This document shows, one piece after another, positions 17,463 to 24,785 of a stretch of 64,000 bases of DNA. Within the stretch, counting starts at the first letter, position 1. The number at the start of each line of letters is the position of its first letter. The translations under genes were made by a program, and so were the position numbers. Location: contig JBARRP010000023.1 in assembly GCA_049644285.1 (NCBI GenBank), forward strand, positions 38,197-102,196, given 5' to 3'. The notes under the pieces were generated by a model that saw only the letters and a list, made by a program, of their open reading frames with translations, made no database searches and was not told the DNA's origin. The DNA comes from CAVRXT01 sp049644285. GTDB lineage: Bacteria; Acidobacteriota; Terriglobia; Acidiferrales; UBA7541.

Positions 17463-18833
17463 ATGCACGAAGGGCTACAGAAGGAACTCGAAACATATAA
17501 GAAGCGGACGCCACGCTCGCGGGAAGCGCATGAAAGAGCAGTGAAGCGCTTGCCGCTGGGCGTTGCGAGTAATTATCGCGCGTACGAGCCATATCCCATT
17601 TTTGTGCGCGACGGCAATGCCGGGCACATTCATGACATCGACGGAAACGAATACATCGATTTCAACCTGTGTTTCGGCGCTTTGATGGCGGGACATCGAC
17701 ATCCGGCAGTGATCAAGGCCGTCGAGGCGAAACTGAAGACGGGGACGATGTTCGGGATGCCGCATGACGCCGAATGGGAGCTGGCGGAAGAAATCTGCGC
17801 GCGATATCCGGTGGACATGGTGCGGTTCAGCAACAGCGGCACCGAGGCCACGATGCATGCGGTGCGTTTGGCGCGCGCGGCAACGGGGCGCGACCGGATC
17901 ATCAAGATGGAAGGCGCCTATCACGGCCTGCACGACTCGGTTCTCGTATCGCTGAAGCCGAAGGCCCAGGAAGCGGGCGATCCCAACTGGCCGAGTCCGG
18001 TGCCGGCCGGGGAAGGCGTGCCGAAAGCGACGCTTCAAAACACTCTCGTCGCACAATTCAATGACATCGCCGGGGTCGAGCGCCTGTTCCAGAAATACGC
18101 AGGCGAGATCGCGGCGGTGATCGTCGAGCCCATCTTGATGAACGTAGGCATTCTGATGCCGGAGCCTGGGTATCATCAGGCGCTGAGGGAAATCACGAAG
18201 AAGAATGGCACGCTGCTGATTTTCGATGAGGTGAAAACAGGCGCGAAACTGGCCTACGGCGGGGCGTGCGAATATTTCGGGATTAAGCCGGATATCATCT
18301 GCCTGGCAAAATCGATCGGCGGTGGCTTCTCACTGGCTGCATTTGGCGCCCGCCGCGAGATCATGAATCTAATTGCCGATCATCGCGTGTTTCACGGCGG
18401 CACTTACAACACGAATCCAGTGGCGATGGCTGCGGGACTTGCGACGTTCCGCGAAGTCTTGACGCGGCAGGCTTATGAGCACGTCGGGCGATTGAACAAG
18501 AAGCTTGTCGAAGGCTACCAGAAGCAGCTCGATAAGACCGGATTGCGCGCTTACGTGGCGGCAGCCGGCACCAATGGGGCGCTGATGTTCTTCTCGAAGC
18601 CGATTCGGAATTATCGCGATTGGCTGACGGTGGATAGCGAGTTGTGGCGGCACTACTGGTTCGGGATGGTGAACCGGGGCGTGATGGCGCAGCCTTACTG
18701 GTGGGACGAGCAGTGGACTGTCTCGGTGGCGCACACGGAAGCTGATATCGACCGTCATCTCGAGGCGTTTGCCGAGGTGGCGCCCGCGCTGGCCCACGCG
18801 CAAAAGGAAGCGCAGGCTGCTGTAGCGCGCTAA
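17463..18833 (+). CDS. Class III PLP-dependent aminotransferase (glutamate-1-semialdehyde/putrescine aminotransferase-like)
   Basis: This 456-residue enzyme has the class III aminotransferase fold. Visible motifs are HIHDIDGNEYIDFNLCFG near the start, RFSNSGTEATMHAVRLARA (phosphate-binding), GAYHGLHDS, and LIFDEVKTGAKLAYGGA with the cofactor-binding Asp. The Schiff-base lysine is Lys283 in LAKSIGGG. The general pattern is closer to glutamate-1-semialdehyde aminomutase and (S)-amino-acid transaminases than to classic PatA. No other heme-synthesis genes are near; the neighbours are a permease, aldehyde dehydrogenase and GABA aminotransferase, so transamination of a diamine to an aminoaldehyde is the more likely role. 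The ATG has AAGGGAGAG upstream. It could also act on another omega-amino acid. Confidence 0.88.
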   Translation: MHEGLQKELETYKKRTPRSREAHERAVKRLPLGVASNYRAYEPYPIFVRDGNAGHIHDIDGNEYIDFNLCFGALMAGHRHPAVIKAVEAKLKTGTMFGMPHDAEWELAEEICARYPVDMVRFSNSGTEATMHAVRLARAATGRDRIIKMEGAYHGLHDSVLVSLKPKAQEAGDPNWPSPVPAGEGVPKATLQNTLVAQFNDIAGVERLFQKYAGEIAAVIVEPILMNVGILMPEPGYHQALREITKKNGTLLIFDEVKTGAKLAYGGACEYFGIKPDIICLAKSIGGGFSLAAFGARREIMNLIADHRVFHGGTYNTNPVAMAAGLATFREVLTRQAYEHVGRLNKKLVEGYQKQLDKTGLRAYVAAAGTNGALMFFSKPIRNYRDWLTVDSELWRHYWFGMVNRGVMAQPYWWDEQWTVSVAHTEADIDRHLEAFAEVAPALAHAQKEAQAAVAR

Positions 18834-18851
18834 GTTCCGCCGAGGAGATCG

Positions 18852-20285
18852 GTGTCCGCAACGGACGCGACCATCACAGAAACTCCGCACCTGGTGCGAG
18901 CGCTCGGGCAGTGGGACCTGGTTCTGCTGTTCGTGGTGGCGGTCGCGAATCTGAATATCGTTCCGGTGGTGGCAGCGGGGGGCGCGGTCACGATCTGGTT
19001 GTGGTTGCTGGCGTTGCTGCTGTTCTTCTGGCCCCAGGGAATTGCGGTGATTGAACTTTCGAATCGCTACCCGAACGAGGGTGGCGTGTACCTCTGGACC
19101 AAAGAGATTTTCGGGAATTTTCACGGCTTTCTGTCGGGATGGTGTTACTGGACGAACAACGTGTTTTATATCCCGACGCTGCTGCTTTACATGGTCGGAA
19201 TTTCGGTCTATGTGGGTGGGGCGCAGGCGCGCGGGCTCGGCAACAGCAAGATTTACGTCTTTGTGATGGCGTTGGCGTTGCTGTGGGTGCTGGTGTGGCT
19301 GAACATCCGCGGCTTGGGCGTGGGGAAATGGATCAACAATCTGGGCGGGGTCGGGACGTTCATAACTGCTGCTGCGCTGATCGGATTGGCGGCGGCGATC
19401 TTGAGCAAGCACGGGAGCTCGATTCACCCCAGCGATTTCCGAGTGACCTCGGCCGATTGGCACTTGGTGAATCTGTTTGGCATCATTTGTTTTGGATTGG
19501 TGGGGCTCGAGCTAGCTTCGGTGATGGGCGATGAAATTCGCGACCCGAAACGCACGCTTCCGCGAGCCGTTTTCTGGGGCGGCGTGATTTCCGGGCTGCT
19601 CTTTGTGGGGACAACGCTGGCGGTCCTGCTGGCGTTGCCGCAGGAAGCGATTGGCGCGGTGCAAGGACTGCTGCAGGCGGTGACGCGGATGGCCGATGAT
19701 GTAGGAATCGCCTGGATTGGCCCTGGGGTGGCGCTGGTGCTGACGCTGGCGATCGCCGGAACGGCATCGGCGTGGTTTTCGGGTTCCGCGCGAATCCCGT
19801 TTGTTGCCGGGCTCGACCATTATCTTCCGTCAGGCCTTGGGCGCGTTCATCCGCGCTACTCGACGCCTTACGTGGCGCTGATCGTCCATGCAGTGCTTTC
19901 GAGCGCATTCATCGCCATGAGCTTCGTCGGGGCGAGCGTGGAAGAGGCTTACAAGATCATGCTTTTGCTCGCGACGGTCCTGCAGTTGGTGCCGTTTCTT
20001 TATATGTTTGCCGCGCTGATCCGCTTGGCAAACGCATCGGATTTCCAGAAGGCGGTGTATTCGCGCGGCACGATCCTGGCTGGGGGTATTTCCGGTATTG
20101 TTGCGACCGCGGTCGGAATGATCGTGGCGTTCTGGCCGCAGACGAGCGGACAGGCAGTTTGGCTTTTCGAGCTCAAGATGGGAGTGGGATGCGCTTTCTT
20201 CATTCTCCTGGCGGTATTCTTTTTCTTCATCTACTCGCGGAGGACGCCGGCAGGCGCGGCGGTTCCGAAACGCGTACAACCGTAA
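18852..20285 (+). CDS. APC-superfamily amino acid/polyamine permease
   Basis: The 477-residue protein has about 12 predicted membrane helices. Helix 1 (LVLLFVVAVANLNIVPVVAAGG) and helix 2-3 (IAVIELSNRYPNEGGVYLWTKEIFGNFHGFLSGWCYW) carry the P-N-E-G-G-x-Y-x-W motif of the APC family, and FGIICFGLVGLELASVMGDEIRDPKRTLPRA is the family's helix 6 and following loop. It imports amino acids or amines by symport or exchange. The GTG start has GAGGAGATC just upstream and lies 18 bases after the aminotransferase stop. A permease next to diamine-degrading enzymes fits uptake of putrescine, GABA or an exchange partner; the ligand is inferred. Confidence 0.9.
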   Translation: MSATDATITETPHLVRALGQWDLVLLFVVAVANLNIVPVVAAGGAVTIWLWLLALLLFFWPQGIAVIELSNRYPNEGGVYLWTKEIFGNFHGFLSGWCYWTNNVFYIPTLLLYMVGISVYVGGAQARGLGNSKIYVFVMALALLWVLVWLNIRGLGVGKWINNLGGVGTFITAAALIGLAAAILSKHGSSIHPSDFRVTSADWHLVNLFGIICFGLVGLELASVMGDEIRDPKRTLPRAVFWGGVISGLLFVGTTLAVLLALPQEAIGAVQGLLQAVTRMADDVGIAWIGPGVALVLTLAIAGTASAWFSGSARIPFVAGLDHYLPSGLGRVHPRYSTPYVALIVHAVLSSAFIAMSFVGASVEEAYKIMLLLATVLQLVPFLYMFAALIRLANASDFQKAVYSRGTILAGGISGIVATAVGMIVAFWPQTSGQAVWLFELKMGVGCAFFILLAVFFFFIYSRRTPAGAAVPKRVQP

Positions 20286-20386
20286 GGGGACAACTGCAAT
20301 GAGGTCCTATCAGGTGTACATTGACGGCCGAAGGGCAATTGCAGAAAGTAGAAGCCGTTGTCTCATATCCCTGCTCGGAGGTACTC

Positions 20387-21868
20387 ATGGCAACCAGCGT
20401 CCAAACTAATACGCGCAAGTATCGGATGTACGTCAACGGGGAATGGGTGGAAAGCCGGCGCGGATCGTATTTTCCCGTGATTGATCCTGCGACCGAAGAG
20501 ATCATCGCGGAAGTGCCCGAAGCGGACGAGCAAGACGTGAACCGGGCGGTCGCGGCGGCGAAGGCGGCGTTTGAATCCGGTCCGTGGCCGCAGACGACGG
20601 CGCAGGGGCGCGGGCGGATTCTTTTCCGGCTGGCCGAACGGGTGCGCAAAGAAGCGGCGACGCTGGCTGAGCTCGAATCGCGGAATTCCGGCAAGCCCAT
20701 CGTGGAAGCGGAGTACGACATCGCCGACGTGGCCACCTGTTTCGAATATTACGGCGGGCTTGCTACGAAGGTTTTGGGGCATGTCAACCCCGTCCCGGAC
20801 AACGCGCTGAGCCTGTCTTTGCGCGAGCCGATTGGCGTGGCCGCGCAAATTATTCCGTGGAATTATCCGCTGCTGATGGCGGCTTGGAAGCTCGCGCCGG
20901 CGATCGCCGCCGGATGCACTTGCGTGCTGAAGCCGGCCGAGCAGACGCCGCTGACCGCGCTTGAGTTTGCGAACTGGCTCGCGGATTCGGGATTACCCCC
21001 GGGCGTAGTGAACATCATCACCGGCTTCGGCGAGACGGCGGGAGCGCCGCTGGTCCGGCATCCCGACGTCAACAAAGTCGCGTTCACCGGCAGCGCCGCG
21101 GTGGGGAAGCAGATCGTGAAAATGGCGGCCGATACGGTGAAGCGCGTGACGCTGGAACTCGGTGGAAAGTCTCCCAACATCTTTTTCGCCGACGCGGATT
21201 TCGAAGCGGCGATCGACGGGGCGCTGTTCGGCGTCTTCATCAATCAGGGCGAGGTGTGTTCGGCGGGAAGCCGGATTTTGGTGGAGCGGAAGATTTATCC
21301 GCGATTCGTGGAAGCGATGGCCGCGAAGGCCAAAACGATCCGGCTGGGTCCGCCGCTCGAACGCGAGACAAAGATGGGCCCGCTGGTCAGCAAAGAGCAA
21401 TACGAGCGGGTGCGCTCTTATCAGGAGATTGGGAAAAAAGAAGCCAAGCTCGCTGCCGGAGGCGATCGTCCGAAAAATCTTGCGCGCGGGTATTTCGTTT
21501 CGCCAACGATTTTTTACGACGTAGACAATTCCGCCCGGATTGCGCAGGAAGAGATCTTCGGGCCTGTAGCGGCGGTCATTCCGTTCTCGGACGAGGCTGA
21601 AGCCATACGCATCGCGAATGCGACGCCGTACGGACTGGCTGCGGCGGTATGGTCACGCGACATCTTCAAAGCGTTTCGGGTGGTGAAGGCCATACGCGCG
21701 GGAGTGGTGTGGGTGAACCACATGCAGCCGACGTATGTCGAGGCGCCCTGGGGCGGGTACAAGCAATCCGGATTCGGCCGCGAGTTGGGGCCGTGGGGAA
21801 TTGAGGAGTATCTCGAAACCAAGCAGGTGCACATCAACTTGAACGAACAACCAATCGGATGGTACTGA
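20387..21868 (+). CDS. NAD(P)-dependent aldehyde dehydrogenase (aminoaldehyde/betaine-aldehyde type)
   Basis: This enzyme has about 493 residues and complete ALDH motifs: PWNYPLLMAAWKLAPAIAAGC, the cofactor-site KPAEQTPL, FTGSAAVGKQI, the general base Glu257 in LELGGKSPN and the nucleophile Cys291 in GEVCSAGSR. EEIFGPVAAVIPF and the final PWGGYKQSGFGRELG are typical of betaine-aldehyde and gamma-aminobutyraldehyde dehydrogenases. It would turn 4-aminobutyraldehyde (or its glutamylated form) into GABA in the cytoplasm. ATG 20387 is chosen because GGAGG lies seven bases upstream; in-frame sequence from 20321 has no such site. The next gene begins three bases after its stop. Confidence 0.92.
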   Translation: MATSVQTNTRKYRMYVNGEWVESRRGSYFPVIDPATEEIIAEVPEADEQDVNRAVAAAKAAFESGPWPQTTAQGRGRILFRLAERVRKEAATLAELESRNSGKPIVEAEYDIADVATCFEYYGGLATKVLGHVNPVPDNALSLSLREPIGVAAQIIPWNYPLLMAAWKLAPAIAAGCTCVLKPAEQTPLTALEFANWLADSGLPPGVVNIITGFGETAGAPLVRHPDVNKVAFTGSAAVGKQIVKMAADTVKRVTLELGGKSPNIFFADADFEAAIDGALFGVFINQGEVCSAGSRILVERKIYPRFVEAMAAKAKTIRLGPPLERETKMGPLVSKEQYERVRSYQEIGKKEAKLAAGGDRPKNLARGYFVSPTIFYDVDNSARIAQEEIFGPVAAVIPFSDEAEAIRIANATPYGLAAAVWSRDIFKAFRVVKAIRAGVVWVNHMQPTYVEAPWGGYKQSGFGRELGPWGIEEYLETKQVHINLNEQPIGWY

Positions 21869-21870
21869 AA

Positions 21871-23235
21871 ATGGCGACGATACAATTGCGGACGCCCGTT
21901 CCCGGGCCGAAATCACTGGAATTGATGAGGCGGCGCGCCGGAGCGGTCGCGCGAGGCGTTGCTCATGCGACGCCGGTGTTCGCGGCGCGCGCCGAAGGCG
22001 CCGTGATCGAAGACGTCGACGGCAACCGGTTCATCGATTTTGCCGGAGGGATCGGCTGCACGAACGTGGGGCATCGAGCGGCGCGCGTGATGAGCGCAGT
22101 TCGCGAGCAGTTCGACCGTTTTCTGCACACGTGTTTCAGTGTGGCGCCCTACGCGGGCTACGTGGAGCTGTGCGAGAAATTGAATTCGCTGGTGCCGGGC
22201 GATTTTCCCAAGAAGACGCTGCTGGTGAACACAGGCGCAGAGGCCGTCGAGAATGCTGTCAAGATCGCGCGCTGCTACACGCGGCGGCCGGCGGTGATTT
22301 GCTTTGAGGACGCGTTTCATGGCCGGACGATGCTCACGATGTCGCTCACCAGCAAGACGCATCCTTACAAAGCGGGGTTTGAGCCCTTCGCGAATGACAT
22401 CTATCGGATTCCGTACGCCTATTGCTACCGCTGCTCGTATTCGCTGAAATATCCGTCCTGCGAGGTTTTCTGCGCCTCTCGCCTGGAGGACACGTTCAAG
22501 CGGGTCGTCGCCGCCGACGCGGTGGCTGCGGTAATCGCTGAGCCGATCCTCGGAGAAGGGGGATTCGTCACTCCGCCAGCAGAGTTTTTCCCGATGCTTC
22601 TCGATATTTGCCGGAAGCATGGAATTCTTTTCATCGCCGACGAGGTGCAAACGGGAATCGGCCGGACGGGAGCGATGTTCGCGTGCGAGCGATATGGCGT
22701 CGTCCCGGATATTCTGGTGACCGCGAAATCTCTTGGCGGCGGCTTGCCGATTGCCTCCGTGACGGGGCGCGCGGAGATCATGGATACGCCGGGCTTGGGA
22801 GGTCTCGGGGGGACATTCCAGGGGAATCCTGTTTCGTGCGCTGCCGCGCTGGCCGTCCTCGAAGAGATGAAGGAAGGGAATTTGGCGGCGCGGGGGAGTC
22901 AGCTCGGCGAGGGGTTTGCCCGCCGCGCGAGTGAGTGGCAGAAGCGTTTGCCGATCGTGGGTGAATGCCGCGGGATGGGTGCGATGCGCGCGATCGAGCT
23001 GGTGCGCTCAAAGGAGACGCGCGAGCCGGCCAAGCAAGAAACCGAGCAGGTGGTGCGCTACTGTTACGAACACGGGCTGATCACGGTTTCGGCGGGGACG
23101 TATGGCAACGTGCTGCGCGTTTTGGTGCCGCTGACGATATCGGATGCGCAGTTTGATGAGGGGCTGGACGTGATGGAAGCGGCGCTTTCGACTGCGTGCG
23201 AGTCGCAGATTCACGCCGTCACGCGCCCTGCATAG
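21871..23235 (+). CDS. gabT: 4-aminobutyrate aminotransferase (GabT-like)
   Basis: This 454-residue class III aminotransferase shows IEDVDGNRFIDFAGGIGCTNVGH, LLVNTGAEAVENAVKIAR (phosphate binding), FHGRTMLTMSLT, and FIADEVQTGIGRTG with the cofactor Asp. The lysine that binds PLP is Lys286 in TAKSLGGGLPI. This set and the GTFQGNP segment are typical of GabT. It converts GABA to succinate semialdehyde, the last visible step of the pathway encoded by the preceding genes. A cluster of four cysteines (YCYRCSYSLKYPSCEVFC) lies between residues about 180 and 200. The ATG at 21871 comes three bases after the dehydrogenase stop, so translation is coupled. No succinate-semialdehyde dehydrogenase is next to it. 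Confidence 0.92.
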   Translation: MATIQLRTPVPGPKSLELMRRRAGAVARGVAHATPVFAARAEGAVIEDVDGNRFIDFAGGIGCTNVGHRAARVMSAVREQFDRFLHTCFSVAPYAGYVELCEKLNSLVPGDFPKKTLLVNTGAEAVENAVKIARCYTRRPAVICFEDAFHGRTMLTMSLTSKTHPYKAGFEPFANDIYRIPYAYCYRCSYSLKYPSCEVFCASRLEDTFKRVVAADAVAAVIAEPILGEGGFVTPPAEFFPMLLDICRKHGILFIADEVQTGIGRTGAMFACERYGVVPDILVTAKSLGGGLPIASVTGRAEIMDTPGLGGLGGTFQGNPVSCAAALAVLEEMKEGNLAARGSQLGEGFARRASEWQKRLPIVGECRGMGAMRAIELVRSKETREPAKQETEQVVRYCYEHGLITVSAGTYGNVLRVLVPLTISDAQFDEGLDVMEAALSTACESQIHAVTRPA

Positions 23236-23278
23236 CTCGGCACGCGCCGGGTAGTGGAACAGGCGAACAGGCGGACCG

Positions 23279-24211
23279 TCAGCCAGCCGAGCGGGTTCGG
23301 TGCGATTTGGCGCGCAGGGATGAGACGAGAATTGTCACGGCGAGAATTCCTGTGATGACCGCAAGCGAAAAGACCGCAGAGATGGGATAGGCATCGGCGA
23401 GGAGCATCTTCAAACCGACAAATGCCAGGATTGCGGCGAGGCCCTGATGCAAGTAATGAATGCGCGGCAGCAAATCGGCAAGAGCGAAGTACAGGGCGCG
23501 CAGGCCCAGGATGGCGAAGACATTCGAAGAGTACACGATGAATGGATCTTGCGTGATCGCGAGGACGGCGGGAACTGAGTCCACCGCGAAGAGAATATCG
23601 GTTGCTTCCACGGTCAGGAGAGCCAGCAGGAGAGGCGTAGCCATCCAACTCCCGTTTTGCCGGGCCACGAACAGGTCACCCACATAGCCTCGTGTGATCG
23701 GAAGCCACCGGCGAGCGAGCCGCACCAGCCAATTTTTCTCAGGACTGACAACGCGATCTTCCGCGGAGAGCATCCTGATTCCAGTGAGGAGCAAGATCGC
23801 GCCGAAGACGTAAATCACGCGATGGAACCGGCTGAGCAGCGCGACGCCTCCCGCGACAAAGATGGCTCGCAAAACGAGGGCGCCGAGCACGCCGCAAAAC
23901 AACACTTTGTGGTGAGCCTCGGAAGGGACACGAAACGCCCGAAAGATAAGCAAGAAGATAAGAATGTTGTCGACGCTCAGAGATTTCTCGACCAGGTAGC
24001 CAGTCAGGAACTCGACTCCCGCCTGCGGGCCCTTCGCAAAATAGATCCACAGGTTGAACGCGAGAGAAGCCAAGATCCAGACGGCGCTCGAGATCAGAGC
24101 TTCGGTGATGCCGATGATGCGAGCTTTTCGATGAAAAACACCCAGGTCGAGGACCAGGAGGATGAATGTCACACCGCCAAATATGGCCCACATTTGCCAC
24201 GAGGTCGTCAT
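23279..24211 (-). CDS. TerC-family integral membrane protein
   Basis: This 310-residue protein has about eight or nine membrane helices. The signature acidic motifs of TerC/Alx proteins are present: EKSLSVDNILIFLLIFRAFRVP and, in the second half, TVEATDILFAVDSVPAVLAITQDPFIVYSSNVFAILGLRALYF. Family members export manganese (Alx, MneA) or metallate exoenzymes, and were first named for tellurite resistance. The gene is convergent with gabT and has no obvious partner. The upstream region does not show the conserved yybP-ykoY manganese riboswitch often found with this family. The start at ATG 24211 has only a weak Shine-Dalgarno sequence. Confidence 0.92.
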   Translation of the reverse strand: MTTSWQMWAIFGGVTFILLVLDLGVFHRKARIIGITEALISSAVWILASLAFNLWIYFAKGPQAGVEFLTGYLVEKSLSVDNILIFLLIFRAFRVPSEAHHKVLFCGVLGALVLRAIFVAGGVALLSRFHRVIYVFGAILLLTGIRMLSAEDRVVSPEKNWLVRLARRWLPITRGYVGDLFVARQNGSWMATPLLLALLTVEATDILFAVDSVPAVLAITQDPFIVYSSNVFAILGLRALYFALADLLPRIHYLHQGLAAILAFVGLKMLLADAYPISAVFSLAVITGILAVTILVSSLRAKSHRTRSAG

Positions 24212-24306
24212 CTGCCGAGGCTCGCGGAGGGCTTTCCCGGAAGCTGGAGCGCAACTGGCGACACCGGTGCGCCTAAGTTATCAGCACCAGTAGCGAATGC
24301 AAGAGA

Positions 24307-24519
24307 TTAGGAACTATGCGTCTGGAGGCCGCCCGGACGGGTGTGGGTGGGGTTCGGGTGAGCGTGGAAGCTCTTGGCTGGCGGGGCTGCTGCGCTCGCC
24401 GCTTTCTTCATGGCAGGTTTTCTGCTTGTCGGTCTGTTCCTGAACAGCACAAGGAACTGCAGCAGCGTTACCCATCCCAGGACCACCGCGAACAATCCGG
24501 CAATACCTCGTGTCCTCAT
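24307..24519 (-). CDS. Possible small single-pass membrane protein
   Basis: A 70-residue frame has one N-terminal hydrophobic helix (GIAGLFAVVLGWVTLLQFLVLF) followed by a basic, Ala/Pro/His-rich tail. ATG 24519 has GAGAGCAGG seven bases upstream; an ATG at 24540 would add seven residues. I know no family for it. The helix, positive-inside order and ribosome binding site argue for a real gene; the tail composition and lack of homology argue against. Confidence 0.33.
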   Translation of the reverse strand: MRTRGIAGLFAVVLGWVTLLQFLVLFRNRPTSRKPAMKKAASAAAPPAKSFHAHPNPTHTRPGGLQTHSS

Positions 24520-24626
24520 GTGTTGCCTGCTCTCACTCATGAAACACGCTCGCTGCAGAATAGTTGTTGAAGCGGCGTGGTCTCTCAGTTTGCTTGCGAA
24601 TCGAATAAGTGATGGTCATAAGGAAT

Positions 24627-24667
24627 CCAGCTCGCTCGGGCTTTTCTCTTGTGCCTGAGCGAGCTGG
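24627..24667 (-). terminator. Strong stem-loop downstream of the FecR-domain gene
   Basis: CCAGCTCGCTC at 24627-24637 pairs perfectly with GAGCGAGCTGG at 24657-24667, and inner bases extend the stem. The loop is AT-rich. It lies about 120 bases after the end of the minus-strand FecR gene. No long T run follows on the minus strand, so it may be a rho-assisted terminator or a 3'-end stabiliser. It is the only notable element in the gene-poor stretch 24520-24785. Confidence 0.55.
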
Positions 24668-24785
24668 CCATTTTAAGAGCTAAGACCTAACGGGGCTTCG
24701 CCCCAGCCCAACAAGCATGTCCTCGGGCGAACGAAACACGAACAAAACTTGACTCATTTGCACCAACTTTTTCCCCTCAAGATGT

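Noticed and set aside
20298..20400. A short frame beginning MRSYQVYIDG before the aldehyde dehydrogenase
   Set aside because: It has a faint resemblance to a dehydrogenase N-terminus but is only about 36 codons and continues into the real gene's start in another frame. It may be a chance or vestigial sequence.
24212..24306. A manganese (yybP-ykoY) riboswitch upstream of the TerC-family gene
   Set aside because: This is common for the family, so I looked for it, but the conserved core sequences are not present. Only a short imperfect GGCGCACC/GGTGTCGCC palindrome is seen.
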